From positions 1,426,001-1,490,000 of the forward strand of contig OZ024847.1 in assembly GCA_964017145.1 (NCBI GenBank): 64,000 bases of DNA, written 5' to 3'. A model generated the notes under the pieces. The model was not told the DNA's origin. It saw nothing but the letters and a program-made list of their open reading frames with translations, and ran no database searches. Shown one piece after another: positions 24,101 to 37,300 of the stretch. Made by a program: the position numbers and the translations under genes. The number at the start of each line of letters is the position of its first letter. Within the stretch, counting starts at the first letter, position 1. Origin of the DNA: Agrocybe praecox. Taxonomy: Eukaryota; Basidiomycota; Agaricomycetes; Agaricales; Agrocybaceae.

Positions 24101-25560
24101 TTACAGGGACCGAATTAATTGCACTCAACTCTGAACAGGTCCATCAACTCTGCCAATACGAAGAAATTGTTTTCGCTCGTACATCGCCCGAGCAGAAACT
24201 ACGCATTGTCAACGACTTCAAGAGTCGCGGTAATGTCGTTGCAGTGACTGGGGATGGCGTGAATGATGCACCGTCATTGAAAGCAGCTGACTGCGGGATT
24301 GCGATGGGTGAAGGTTCAGACGTAGCCAAGGAAGCTGCTGACCTCATTCTATTGGGCGACTTCTCCATCATTGACGCCATTAAATATGGTGAGTATTTCC
24401 TCAGTATCCAGAATACGAACCGGTCGAAATTGACCATTGTACTACTTAGGTCGCCTTGTGTACGACAACTTGAAAAAGACTGTTCTGTATCTATTGCCTG
24501 CCGGAAGGTAAAGCACAACTCCTGCCTGGTTTCGTAATCTCACTGACGAGCACTCAGTTTCTCAGAGTTGATGCCGATTGTTCTTAATATTATCATTGGG
24601 GTTCCTCAGATGTTAAGCAACATCCAGTACGTCCCCTTGAAATATTGAGATTGTCTGTAGGTAATTAATTATCCAATTTTCCTCTCTAAGAATGATAATT
24701 ATTTGTGTCGCTGTGAGTTTTACCTCATTAATTATTTTGCCTTACATTGACCTCATTTCTCCAGACGGACGTCCTTCCGGCTCTCAGCTTATGTATGGAG
24801 CCCCCCGAAGATGGTTTGCTTCTCAGAAAGCCCAGAAACGTGAAGAAGGATAGACTGGCAAATTGGAAGCTTCTATTACATGCATATGGCTTCCTAGGAG
24901 TTCTTGAATCTCTATGCGCGCTTTCAATGTAGGCGATATTCTTCTCTTGAATTTTCCCTTTGATGCTGAAGAATACCAGGTCATTTTGGTACCTTCAAAA
25001 GCAAGGTGTATCATTCAGTTCGCTAGCTTTAAGTTTCGCGGTACCGGAAAATCTGACGAACGAATTACTCTTCACCGCGCAAAGCGTTTACTTCTTTACA
25101 TTGGTTCTGATGCAGTGGGGGTAAGACACCTACATTACACTAGGAAGCTACGACACATGTACTAAACCATCATCTGATAGAAACTTGCTTGCCACGCGTG
25201 GGAGAAGACTCAGTATTCTCCAACACACCCCAATGCAGAATTTATACATCCTACCCGCTGCCGTAATGGCCCTCGGTATTGCTTTATTCTTTTGCTACGT
25301 CCCATGGTTGTAAGTACATTTACATGTCAAATTTCTTTCCCACTTCTAACCCCCCGTGATAGCCAAAGGGTCTTCCAAATGCGTCCTGTACCTGTTGAAC
25401 ATATTTTCATACCTATGACCTTTGGGTTGGCGTTGCTAATGTAAGTTAAACACATTGTGTTACTTATATACATTTACCCATTTTATCTAGTCTCGACGAA
25501 ACCAGAAAGTTATACATCAGGAAAAAACCGAAGAGCGTTATCGCAGAGATTGTGTGGTAA
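21150..25560 (+). CDS. Na+/K+-type P-ATPase alpha subunit (P-type IIC, fungal)
   Basis: A plasma-membrane cation pump of the Na+/K+-ATPase subfamily. The cytoplasmic N-terminus starts MATHLADLESQ. An SLEWHKISVEEALSRL segment matches the cation-ATPase N-domain. The first spans include ILGGFGSLLLAASIVCFVAW. The actuator domain has PGDLVSI and DRSVLTGE followed across an intron by SEPVSG, although the usual TGES is split. The M4 motif is IPEGLPVAVTLSLA. The phosphorylation motif MCSDKTGTLTQN is joined across an intron at about 22,829-22,889. The nucleotide-binding domain contains LLTLKGAPEILLPHC, and the hinge is VAVTGDGVNDAPSLKAADCG. The last exons carry FFTLVLMQWGNLLATRGRR and LDETRKLYIRKKP, which mirror the M9-M10 and C-terminal region of animal Na+/K+-ATPases, so this is IIC rather than ENA-type IID. 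It has many short introns and I found no disabling break. Confidence 0.93.
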
Positions 25561-26070
25561 AGCGATAGACGTCTACACCCTGATGTCCAGTTGTTGGAGG
25601 CTGCGTTTTCAATAGTACATGACTGACGTAAGATAAGAATTAGGTAGAAAATCCATTGAAACAAGAAAAATATGCGTTGATGATAAAAGACAAAAAAGAA
25701 AACAGCGTATACCCTTGACCGCCATAATCAGAACAGATTGCATGGAAAGGGGAAGGAACGACAAAGAGTAAATGTAGTTTCAGATCCTGTCAAGTACAGA
25801 TGACTAGTCACACTTACGAGGGAGAAAAGGATACGTTGAACGAAGGTAAATTGTCAAATGATTAAGCGTGTAAACAGTAGGAATGGTATGTATGTGTGTA
25901 TGCATGCAAGGTTAATTGAGAGTGAAGGTGCATGTATAAAACATTTTAAGGAGATGACATAAATGGTCGACTTAAAAAAAAGGCGAAAAAAGTAGAGACC
26001 CGACACCAAATAAAGAATATCGACCGGCAAAAGGTATAGAAATGGAGCAAGGAGATGTTTGTAACACATT
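25561..26070. other. Convergent 3' intergenic region
   Basis: Lies between the stop of the plus-strand ATPase and the stop of the minus-strand gene that follows. AT-rich, as expected for two facing 3' UTRs. No gene seen. Confidence 0.6.
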
Positions 26071-29000
26071 TCAATGCCCGGCATGAGCATCCGTTTTCTC
26101 AGGTAATTGTTGCTGCTTCGTGTCTTGTTCGGGGTCGATCGTCGTGTTGACTATGTTTGATTCTGCTATCTCTTTACGTGGTGTCGTATCGGATTCTTGA
26201 CTCGACGGAGAAGTGGGAGAAGCGACTCCATACGCTACGTCTTCAATGACGGTTGCATTCAAAGGGGCTCCAGCAGCAGGTTCATTCGTATGGTCAAGCG
26301 CGTCTAGTTTGTCCTGTCCTTCCGAAACTTCGTCTGTATTGCCCGTGGCGGCAGAATCTAATGAAGGGGATAATGCCGACACAGAGGAAGAGGGCTCATC
26401 CATACTCAATCCATAGCCCTTGTAGTGATCCGAAATAGATGGGAATGTGAACTCAGTTAATTGTTCTACTTGCGTGTTTTCATCACTTCGTTGAACTGGT
26501 GAAGAATCGCCTACATCGTCCTCTGTCTTGGCCTCTTGATCGAAGTTTAGTTGACCTCTTCGAGTTGAAGATGATTGTATTCTGATGCTTCCTGGTCGTT
26601 TGAGAATTGCATCTGCCAGAAGCTCGCTAATGCCTGAGTCATTTTCTTCATCAGGTGCAGGATTCTCTCCAACATTTCCATTTCTCTCTTCCGGAGTGGC
26701 CCCCTCGACCCAGCCATCACCGATACCTTCCCACGACTTCCTGCCGAGTGTCCGGCCATTGGCTTTTGCTCTTGACCTCCGTCCACCTGAGCTAGAGGAA
26801 CCGCTCAGGTCAGGAGAAAGCGAACCTGCACTGGAAGAACCTGCATTACTTGATGGCCCACTGGCAAGTTGACTGGTGGAAGAGGATGCATGAATTTGTT
26901 GAATCTGAGCTTGGGCCGCCGCAAATGCCGCATAATGATGTTGTTGATGAGGCGACATCAAAGGTGGAGAAGCGCCTGGAGGAAATATTGAAGAGAATAT
27001 GTTAGCTTGGTATGGCGATGGTAGCGCAGATTGTTGAGGCTGTTGCTGGTGATGATGAATAAGTTGTTGTTGCATCATGTGCATCTGCTGAGCTTGAAGC
27101 ATCATAGGATGAGGTACAGGGTAAGGGAAGAATGAAGGGCTACCGGGGTGCACATTCACGACGGTTGGGCTATTGATTGCCCCACCAACGGGGGCAGGAG
27201 AGAACATCCCGCCTAGTGGAGACAGTACTCCGGGCGACGATATGGGACCATTCATTTGGGGAGAAGCCATTTGATGTAAATGTAGAGGAGGAGGAGGGGG
27301 ATGTGGTATCGCGGGTGATGATGCTTGTGAAGGAGGTTGCAGTTGAGAGGGCTGGGTATTCGGAGGTGTCGAGGAGGCAGGCGATGTCGAAGACGAGGCT
27401 TGTTCAGATTGTGGAGTGCCAGGAACAGCTATGGACCCTGATGTTCCTGCCATTCCATTTGGGGCTGAAGAAGTCGACAGCCCTGAACTTGCAGGGTTTG
27501 CGAGTACGTTATTTCCGTTGACCTGTTGCTGCTGCTGTTGGAATTGAGCGTTCAAATGAGGTGCTGCATTATTGTAGAAAGCAGCATAAGCCTGCAGTTG
27601 ATGCATCAAGTGTTGTACATGAGCCTTGAGCTATACAATCCACAAGCAAAAGCGGTTAGCAACCCATACAAGTGAGGTAATAAGCACAATTCGGAGGATA
27701 TAAAAATGTAAACGATATGGTTTACGGTATCGCAGAAAGAGGAAAAAAAAATACCAAAAAGGAAAACTTACTTCAACTTCTCCCCGTCTCCAATTAGCAT
27801 TTTCCCATCGCAACATATCCATTTCTTTGATGTATTTCTCTGTATCAGCCTTATTCTTCTCCTCTCGCAGACGTGCAGCTTCTAGAGCACCCCTCAGCGA
27901 AGCTAGCTGGGTTTGCGTAGACAATGCTGGTATGCTATTACTGCTGTTGCTGGCGGACATCGTCGCTGTATTAACACTATTACTATATGTACCGTGGGCG
28001 TTGGAAGATGAAGAGGACGTCGTATTGATACCAGCAACAGAGGAAGAGGAAGAGGAAGGAGGTGGTGGAGTGCCAGTACTGCTACTACGTGACGGAGTAC
28101 CTGGCCTGCGCGGTGTAGGAGCGCGCCGTGAAGTGGAGGGTCGACCTGAACCTGATAAGATATAAATATAAGAGCAGAGAATACCAATAATTATGAAAAA
28201 CATACCTGTACTAGAATATCCATTTGTGGTCGCTGTCGGGTTCAAAGTAGGAAAAACAAAGGCATCGCCCTCCTCTCCTTGGTTAGAACCTTCTGGCTGT
28301 GCATCAGGGCCCATTCCCAAGGATGATGTAGCCAAGCTTGTTCTTGTGGATGAAGTGCCCGCAGCAGAAACAGAGGAAGCCATAGCTAAACCTGGAGTAA
28401 GGCTACTGGAAACCGAAGCAGCGAAGCTCGACTTTGTAGGCGAATAAAAAGACGCAGGGTGTGTTGCAGAAGACGATATTGCAACAGCCGAAAAAGAAGG
28501 ACCGGTTTTCAAAGATTCAGGCGGTAATCGGGATGAGGGATTGGATGCTTGCTTCTCGTTGCCTATTTCCCTCGAACTCTCGTGCTTGCTTGAAACCGAA
28601 GCTGAGGAACTTACTCCGTCCCAATCCCAAGGATCCGAATTTTGGTTTGGTAGGATACTCTTTCGCTTGTTTGGATTTCCACCGTGAGCTTCGATTTGCG
28701 GGGACTTGCGGGGACTAGATTTTCCGGCAGTAGTCGAGTCGGATATGAAAGACAAAGAGGAGGATGGAAACTTTGCAGAGGTGGAAGTAGAACTCGTTTT
28801 ATCTTGTCGAGGCTGATGCAAGACAGAGATGACATCTACGTCAGCATCATTGTTATCTCCCCCCAAAGGTTTTACATCCGTTTGGAATTGCTCTACGGAG
28901 TATGGAGACGACGAAAGGGGAGGCGATGTAGCAGGAGAGCTGAGGACGAGGCTTGAACTCAAACTTGCGGGACCTGTTGCTGTTGTCGTAGAAGTTGAAG

Positions 29001-30365
29001 ACGTTTCAACCGTAGATGCACTGAGGAGTTGTATGAGATTTCTTATACACACAGAAACAAAGACAAAAAAAGAACGCACTCAAAGGAGATCTCCACGTTG
29101 ATAGGCAAACGAGCACGGTCTTCAACCATCTGCTTTCCCGACTCAGTTCCTCTTAAACGACTGCCTTCAATGAAGTAGGCTTCACTGTTTGTGTCTGCAT
29201 CAGCCAAGCTCAATTGATGTACCTGTGACTCCTCAGTCAAAGGGTTCTCCTGTTCCAGGTCTGCGGCCTGGATATTATTATCATCATGATCATCAAAGTC
29301 AGTATGATTGGTAGCGCGTTTAGATGAGGATGTCGACGCAGGCAACGTTGAATGTGGCCTTTGAAGCCCGCGGTCGTCTTTGGATGCCAAGGAGGATGAA
29401 GGTTGGCTGTTCGATGAACCATAGGGGTTGGGGGAATGCAACCCGGACTCACTCCGCGTTGCATTCGTGTTGTTATGTTCACTGCGGGGAAGAGTTGGAT
29501 TTTTGGAGGAGGAATATAAGGAGGAAGACGGGCCGTCCGATGATTGCTGGAGGTATTGTTTCTGTGAAACCTCGGAGGTGGTCGTTCCACGAAAAAGTCT
29601 CGACACCGAGGTGTTACCAACCAAAAACAAACCCTCCTCTTCCGTGGTCCCAGCGCCTTTGGTATCATTTAACTCCTCCCGCTGAGCCTGCTTCCCTTTA
29701 CGACGGGACTGAGTTTGTTGAAAGTCAGGGGTGAAATGTGAAGTTGATGAAGAAGCTTGCGAAGCAGTATCATGGTCATCCGCATGTTCACCGACGAATC
29801 CACTGTCCACATTTTCGAAATGCGTAATGTCAGACTTGGCGGAGGGGAAAGCGCCAGCGGCGGGATCATTGTTCGTTGAACCAGCAGAACTTGGCGCTAG
29901 AGCCTTGAATTTCTTCCCGCCTTTCATAATCTCTTTGAGGGGATCTTTTCCACGCTTTCTGCGGTCTTTCCTTCGCGAGGTTCTAGATTGATTCGTAGTT
30001 TCACTGTCATGAGTGAGCGTGGCAGGAGACATAGAACCGGAAACCATATTCGCAGACCCGAGAGCATCTGAATTTTGCTCGTTGCCTGCAGCATCCTCGC
30101 GCTGCGAGTCCGACTTCTTCTTCTGTGCTGATTTTGATGAAGCAAGATTACTCTTGTCGTTCTGCGAAGGCGCGGTGAGTAGGGGTGATGTCGTGGAAGA
30201 GAAATAAAATGGCCGATTCCGATACGCGAATGCAGAGCCGGCAAGAAAGAGGGCAGCAAGGGTAGCAACGACGAGCAGCTTGTTTCTATTTTCCCCAACA
30301 ACAACACTGTTTGGGGCTTCCCCAAACCCTGGTGCATTAAGCACGCCGTGCTCTCCGTCCTGCAT
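26071..30365 (-). CDS. Large low-complexity membrane-anchored protein, unknown function
   Basis: Not recognised as a named family. It starts at 30365 (MQDGEHGVLNAPGFGE). Residues of about 29-49 form the only membrane span (LLVVATLAALFLAGSAFAY). A basic segment follows (RRKDRRKRGKDPLKEIMKGG), then long Ser/Thr/Asn/Gln-rich sequence. Four exons are likely: about 30365-29087, 29030-28205, 28155-27774 and 27632-26071. Across the third intron a coiled-coil candidate reads LEAARLREEKNKADTEKYIK and continues past WENANWRRGEVE into HLMHQLQAYAAF. The last exon opens with a poly-Gln run and is Pro/Ser/Gln-rich, ending in an acidic tail. Total about 1,350 residues. It is divergently arranged with the amidotransferase at 30683. 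The coiled coil plus disordered flanks suggest a scaffold or regulator; this is inference only. Confidence 0.8.
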
Positions 30366-30682
30366 AATTCTTTTCCCTTCCGTGTTATTCCTGATAATTT
30401 ATCCCCTGTTGGCTCTATGACTGACTCCTACGAGTCCGACGACACAAAAAACCGCAAAAGAGAGGAAGAAACTGGGAGGAAAGGATGAAAAATATGGCCG
30501 GAGAAGGGCAGAGTTCGATCGACGAACAGCGGGCGGAGAGAAACAAGAAATAACAGTGAAAAGAGACGGGAACGATCCAATTTGGCATTCAATAGGTTCG
30601 GACTCCGCTAGTCTATATGTGGAAGTGCCTTGTGCCTGGGATTAGCGACCGGCAAGATCTTTCCGTCTCACACACCACTTTA
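30366..30682. promoter_or_regulatory. Shared divergent promoter region
   Basis: 317 bp separate the start codons of the minus-strand low-complexity protein and the plus-strand amidotransferase, so both promoters must lie here. It is purine-rich on the plus strand and lacks an obvious TATA box, as is usual for housekeeping genes. Confidence 0.6.
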
Positions 30683-31695
30683 ATGGCTACCAAGATTGCT
30701 CTCCTCCTCTGCGGGAACCTTTCTGGAGAGGCGTACGCACAAAACGGGGACTACACATCCATATACAGCAAATATCTCCAAGAAACCGTCCCAGAATTTA
30801 CGAGATATACACTCGACACCTACGATATAGTCAAAGAAATGGTATATCCAAGTGAAGAACAAGAAGATTCCTACAATTGTATCATGCTTACCGGCTCCGG
30901 TACTGTCGAAATATCCTTCGAGCGGCCCACTGTCTACTAACACCCACTCACAGCTGCTTCTGCATACGAAAACATTGAATGGATCAACAAGCTTGCTGAT
31001 TACATTTCTCGCATTGCCTCCACTAAGCCCCATATCAAGCTCATCGGTTGATTATCTCTTAGGCTCACTTTAGACTCATCGCTGACGTCACCTCAGGTAT
31101 ATGCTTTGGGCATCAGATTATTGCCCGCGCTCTAGGCGGTGCATGTGTACCGAATGGTGGCAAATGGGAAGTCGGTCCAACCACCATTCAGCTGACCGAT
31201 TTAGGAAAACAGCTATTCGGTGCTGATACTTTGGTATGTGCATGCTCCTCGAATGTTTACCATGGGACACTTCTAGATTATTCCGAAATCATACGACATA
31301 GTCATATTTATCTTATTAATATCTCTTCTAAAAATATGTTTCTATTTTCGTCTGACGTTACAACCACACAGACTGTCCAAGAAATGCACAGAGACCACGT
31401 ACCGACCGTACCGCCAAATTTCCATCTTCTTGGGTCCACTCCCGTATCTTACAACCAAGGAATGGTCCGCTACTCTGAGACCTCCTCTTCCACTATCCAC
31501 ATCGTTACGGTACAAGGTCATCCAGAATTTACAGAGCCCATAGTCACTTCCATAATTAATATGCGTTCGGCATCCGGAGTCATCGATGCTGAAGCAAAAG
31601 AATCTGCCGAGAAGCGGCGTTTCGTGAACACACAGAATGACTCGATTACCAAGTTCGGCAAACTTTTTTGGGACGTTATACTCGGAAAAATCTAA
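30683..31695 (+). CDS. Class I glutamine amidotransferase-like protein
   Basis: A stand-alone GATase1-fold protein, the type annotated as GMP synthase-like amidotransferase; its donor/acceptor pair is unknown. The start is at 30683 (MATKIALLLCGNLSGEAYAQ). The nucleophile elbow is GICFGHQIIARALGG, with the cysteine just after an intron that splits a Gly codon. The catalytic His-x-Glu is HPEF in VTVQGHPEFTEP. A third motif, VQEMHRDHV, lies between them as in this family. It has three introns and ends in FWDVILGKI at 31695. About 250 residues, the right size for the single-domain family, with all three catalytic positions present, so probably active as a glutaminase or gamma-glutamyl peptidase. 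There is no fused synthetase domain, so it is not the guaA-type GMP synthase itself. Confidence 0.9.
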
Positions 31696-32982
31696 TTTTG
31701 CGCTCATTGGCGTTGTACTCGATATGTATCTTACCTTTTGGCATGGTTCACGGACAGAACTTTACCTGATAGAAACATGTACGACTCATTTTAGACTGAT
31801 ACCTCCATACCTATATTCTTTTCAGTCAAGTAAATGGGTTAAATAAACATGTACATATGGTAACTGACTTTGACTTATGTCACGATGAAAGTGCTTAATA
31901 ACACTGACATGGATCTTCAAAAAGATATTTTCTCAAGGCTTGTGTGATGATTCGAGACAGAAATGTGCACTCATGCCTGTAATGATGTATATATTCCCAG
32001 GCTCCTCCAGACTTACTAGGGCTCACCCCACGCTAGCCCACGCTTCGGTCCATTAACACCACTTGCGGGACCGATGTTGTGGGTAGTATTTGCTATGTGC
32101 GATTCCGAGTCAAATATTATAGAAACCTAGGGATATTTCTTTCTGGCCTCGTGGAGATTATGAATATATTACCACCAAAAAGTATTTTCCAGTCAGTGAC
32201 TATTTTCCTGTGATTATCTATGAGATCGGGTCCATTGAAATAGACTAATAGCCTATACGGCTTGACTGCCTAGCCGTGAAATGTGTCTGTCTACCTGAGA
32301 AATGCGGCGTCTATTTAGCTCATAGTGGTGACGAATATAATAAACATCCTCCCAAAACTTCCGGTATGTGCTGATCTTGAGAAGCAGGCCGGAAGTCACT
32401 CGGTTTTTGCCACACTATGGAGTCAAGCTGGACTACACAGTAAATAAATAGTAAAGTAAGGCGAACTCCTGTGTCCAGAAGATATACTGATTTTCAGTCC
32501 TAGAATAAAAAGTAAATTGTCTCAGAAAAATAAATCATTTACCTTTCTCATTTCAAGGACTATCTTGAGGAAAGTTATTTAACGCCACACTGTCGAACTA
32601 TAAATAGAAAGCGACCTACTAATTGGATTATGAGATTTTGGGTGAAAATGTAGCTTTTTTCTGCTGAGTTTTGGCATCGCGTCCGCCGCTATCCGCCGTC
32701 AATATTTCAATTCGCGTGAGTCAAGAAGCTTGAGCGCTCCCCAAGCGCTTCGATTTCAAACCAGGTTTTGGCATCGGCCGAGATAGCCGAGGCTGCCCAG
32801 CTACATATGTACTTACCATCAAAAGCACATGACCTTTAATTATGTCATCACTTCACCTATGGCGGAATGATCTCCGGAGCTGGCACTGGACCTACTTGCA
32901 GTCTTCTTCATCTTACTTTTTCTCCTAATAGCCGCTTTTTCGAGTCTTTACGGATAATCTTGGTTAGAAATTAAGTACCACA
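31696..32982. other. Intergenic region, nothing recognised
   Basis: About 1.3 kb, AT-rich, without a supported open frame on either strand. No tandem repeat, tRNA or terminal inverted repeat was found by eye. Confidence 0.5.
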
Positions 32983-34006
32983 ATGGGAGAAGTAGTCAAT
33001 GCTCTTGTGGCTTTCGCTGTCATAGTCTTCATTTTTAAATGGGCAACCTCAAGTACGTGGCTTTCTTGATTCTTGGAGTTTACAGGAGTCCGTGGCATTG
33101 CTTATTCTTTGATTGGTGGATGTTTTTCTTATCAATGTCATTTAATCCTGATCTCATACTCCCAGCATGAGAATGGTTTGAAGTATGTGCTTACACTTGT
33201 CTTCTAAGCAGGTAGCAGCGAGTCACCAGAGCAGAGGCAGGCTGTGAATGCATTGGGGTTCAGACCCAAGCGTGTAACTCAAGATATGGTACGTTCTCAA
33301 ATGTGGTATACTCTTCTGCATAATATACCATATCTTGTATAATGCTTTGCTTACGCCTTTGCAATGAACAGGTTAACACGATATCAAATATGTTCCCCGA
33401 TATACCTGCGTGAGTCTCTCTGAGCATTCCACCATATTTCTACGTACCAAGTGCTTATCGACGCAAATCAAATGCAGTGATAACATTCGCTATGACCTAT
33501 TACGGACGGGGAGCATATCTGTGACGACTAACAAAATCCTCGAACGCGGTTTTTTGGACGCTGTGCGTGTTGTCTTCTTACGAGCGCTGACCAGGGTACT
33601 GAAGCACAGCTCGGAAATTTGTTGTTCATAGCCACCTGCCGCATATCACACTTTATACCCGCCTGCAACGAACGCGAATGGAAATCCTGAGCCTACAGGA
33701 GCACGAGCCACGACAACGGCCTTGCCAAAGAAAAAGGAGTCCCTAATTACGCGATACGGATTGGAAGAACGCGTAAAGACGGAGGAGAGCATCAAGTTGG
33801 AAGAAGTGGGGGGTAAGGCAGTGTGGGAGGACGACGCGAAGAAGAGGGAGGCAAGCCTTAGGGAACGCAAAGCCCAGATGATTCTGGCGGCTAGGCAGTA
33901 CGTCACACTTTCCCTTCTGAATGCGTATATTGATAATCCTTCTTGTCGCTATCATAGGAGGTTGCAAGAGCTAGAAGCTGGCAAATCTTCACCACCTTCC
34001 GTGTAA
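32983..34006 (+). CDS. CUE-domain ER membrane protein (Cue1-like)
   Basis: Probably recruits a ubiquitin-conjugating enzyme to the ER membrane in ER-associated degradation. It starts MGEVVNALVAFAVIVFIFKWA, a single N-terminal membrane anchor as in yeast Cue1. The CUE domain runs from VTQDMVNTISNMFPDIPADN to SISVTTNKILERGFLD, with the Met-Phe-Pro and Leu-rich positions of ubiquitin-binding CUE domains; it is split by two introns. The remainder is basic and helical (LITRYGLEERVKTEE, EREASLRERKAQ-like), and the last exon is short, ending GKSSPPSV. Five introns, about 200 residues. The C-terminal region could be the E2-binding part, which I infer only from position. Confidence 0.85.
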
Positions 34007-34311
34007 AACTCCATAATGGATCTACCCATCATATGTATTCAGTGACAAATTTTGCTATCTCACTTCAAAGAGCTGTATGCCGACAAAAGCTCTGAATTCT
34101 GAAAGGGTTTGTTCAAGTAATCTTCTTATTTTGAAGCGTTGGTACTAATCGAGTGTTGCCGGACAATTCAGTCATAGTATTATATATAAAGATACAGCTT
34201 TAACAGATAACCATAGCGGGGCTAAACATTGGAAACAGACAGCATTATAAGACTAAGTCATGAACCCAGAGAATGAAAGTGCACAACTATGTAAAACCAA
34301 GCGAAAATGTA
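34007..34311. other. Convergent 3' intergenic region
   Basis: About 300 bp between the CUE gene stop and the GCP2 stop, AT-rich, no gene seen. Confidence 0.6.
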
Positions 34312-37300
34312 TCATGCAGATTTGACACTATTCAGCCTAACGACGAGAGGGAGAAGAGAAACATTGTCGCTTGATGCATAGAATTGCACACAGTCAAGGT
34401 GGACCTGAAGGAGGGACAAGAGTATTAGCAAGCAAACATGATAGATATTCAAGTGGATGCAAACATACCAAGAACCTACGGAGGATAAATTTTCATGAGC
34501 CCATAGTAGCTATTACCAATAAAATTGCTTACCAGTGATTAAAGTTGGCCTCAAAGTTATTAAGGAACTTCCAGCGCTTCTTGCTAGATGAATCTGCTTC
34601 CGGGTTGTCCGCAGCCGCAATCGCTTCGTTAGCAGACTTCGTAAATGAACTTGAATACAAGGCAAATGTTTGGCAGACGACGATCAACCTCGAACAAGCC
34701 TAGTGCACAAAAAGCTACGGGTCAGCCTAGGAAAGATTATGAATCAGGTAAAATTTACTTTGAGCAACTTTGAGCTGGTTAGCATGCTCTCCTTTAAACA
34801 AGTATCCAAGAAATCTACATGATCTCTCAGCAGCTGATCCACTGTCACCACTTTATCCAACTTGGCCTCCAGAGCATGCCAATTGGGTTCCAAAACCTCG
34901 AATACTACAAAGGCTAGAATTTGCTGGACGACGGCTAGCATCCTCGCTCTGAGCAAACATACGCGGAGGCGCCAGCCTGCAAATTCTGGATGCGTAGGTA
35001 CAGGAGCCCGCCATGGCGTCGTCATTTGCTCGGCCCACATGGCTGAAAGGGCTTGTTCGACGTGTTTGAGATGCAAAAGGAAGCGGAAGAGGAGCTGATA
35101 GCGTAAAATTGTCTTCCTGGAGATGACGAGGGACAATGGGAACTTGACATTGTAATCGAATTGCATGGCGTCGATTGCTAAGTACGACGACAAGATGTGT
35201 AAGATTAGCACGGATAAGTTCCAATAGGGTCATACCTTGCATAGGTTTTTTTTCTTCCTTCTCCTTTTTTTCCTCCTCTCCATTTCCCTCTTCTGCCTTT
35301 ACGACACCGCTGACAGTAACGACTTTCATTAAAAAGTCGTACAAGCCACTGTCTGCCATGGTGACTTTGAGATCCTCTCTGTAGATATCGTCGGCTCCAG
35401 CATCGTTGTTAAGAGCGACATCTAGTAGACTCTGAAGTTTCGCTGTTGATGCCGATTTAGATGACTTTCGCAGCTCTGTTGAAGCGAGATCAAAGAGATG
35501 TGTAAGGAAGGAAGATTGGGACAGGAAAAAATAGCGCTTCAAGGAACGCAGTCGAGGTATCAGTTGCTGATCTTTCAGGAGTAACTGGAGTAGTGTTTGG
35601 TTCGCGTGTGAGTATGCGTCTTCGATGAACTTGTAAAACTTCTCGTCATCCATTGATAAGTCATCCTCCTCTCTGTATTTCTGATCTCGAGGCATCTCAA
35701 TCCCGCATTCTCGGATGACGTTCAAGTATTTTCCAGCCAAGAGGATCTTATGTTTCCAGTTTTCTAGAAGAGGTGGTACACATGCACCTCCGGGCAAACG
35801 GCCCCCTACCGTCCGTGGAGGTGGTATGCCTGCTTGGTGTCGTTTCGAAGAGCCTGGAGATATTGAGCCATCCCGTAACTATGAAAGACCATTATGGTGT
35901 GGTTGATAGTAGATATTCACCAGACTTACAGTGTATCTTCTTTCCCAATATTCGTCCGTATAGTCCACCTCCAGAATTCCCCTATCAATGAACTTGCTCT
36001 CTTTCACCAACAGCTCTTCATAAGGGTCTGCTAACCTCCCACTTGCCACCCAGTCCCTCAACATCTCCACGTAGGGTTTGCCGGCACTCTTCAATAACTT
36101 TCCGTAGATCGTACTCGCTGTTGGGTCCCCACTCATGTTCTGCATCCTTTCGTAGATTATTGTCAAGACTTCCCCTCCTTTCACAACGATTTCGCTACTC
36201 CCATCGATGCCCCCTACTGCATCTGCCTTATTGATCTCCGATAATACGGCTTTCAGCTTTGCGCCTCCGAGGCCAAGAGCTTCGTTGCGGGCAGCATCTT
36301 CTTCATCTTCGTCAGAGCTGGAAGACCCAGAAGATGAGTCGGCGGCAGGATCATTTGCTACTGCTAGTTCGAGAATAAGCTGGTAAATCAAAGAGAGGGT
36401 GTGCACAGTTGGATGGACGTAAAACCAGAGTTTCTGGAGGGAGAAAGAAGGGGAGGTGTTGAATGCGTGTTCCAGTTGGGAAAGAAGGGTTTGGTAATCC
36501 TGCAGCAAGAAGTGAGTAAACCTTTTGTATAATGTATCTAGACACGTACACGCAACATTTCACGAATAGCAGCACATAATGCATGGTTCACAAGGCCATA
36601 ATCCAGATGACTTCGCTGTTCGATGAAAGCAAATATCGCTGTATAGTACATACCCAACGGAAGTACTCTTTCCACCAGATCGCTTAGTGATGAGTCTGCT
36701 ATATACGTTAGCAAATTTATCGATGTTACATATCCATGCCTGACCTAAAGATGGTGACACAACAAACTTGATTCCTCGCAAGGGATCGTCATCTTCTGGA
36801 GAATAATCCGGGCTATGTGTTATGTATGTCCCTTCAATACCCTGTAAAGTATCAGTCCAGTTTAACAGAGAGCAAAGAAAGATGTGAACGTACACTTAAA
36901 ACAAACAACAGATCCTCCAATATCAGAGCTTCCTGGATATCCAGCGGCACCCGATCCAACGAGTCCTGTCTTTTCTTCCCCTTCGATGATTTTGGTACCG
37001 AGGGTGTTGATACGACACGTGAGTTTAGAGGAGCGCGGACAAAAGAGGTTTCTGCGATGAACGAGGAGTCATTCTGACCTGAAGGAATCTGAATAACATG
37101 ATCAATACACAGGTGCCCGAGGCGCGTACTTTTCGAATTTCCTTCGCGTGAATTATGGCCCATCGAGTCTCCGTCTACTCCTAGGTGGTCAGAACGGTGT
37201 CGGTGCCCACGAACAGACGCGATAGTCCCTGTGATCTAGCCATATTGGTTGGGAAACTTGTTGGGGTTTTCTCAAGGTCATTAAGTTTACCTTCGTGTAC

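Noticed and set aside
26200..29100. Several plus-strand frames over the large low-complexity gene
   Set aside because: They are antisense shadows of Ser/Gln-rich minus-strand exons and lack any recognisable protein.
32690..32780. Possible tRNA-like stretch (gcgctccccaagcgcttcga)
   Set aside because: The local hairpin does not extend to acceptor, D and T stems, and no GGTTCGA-type B box is present.
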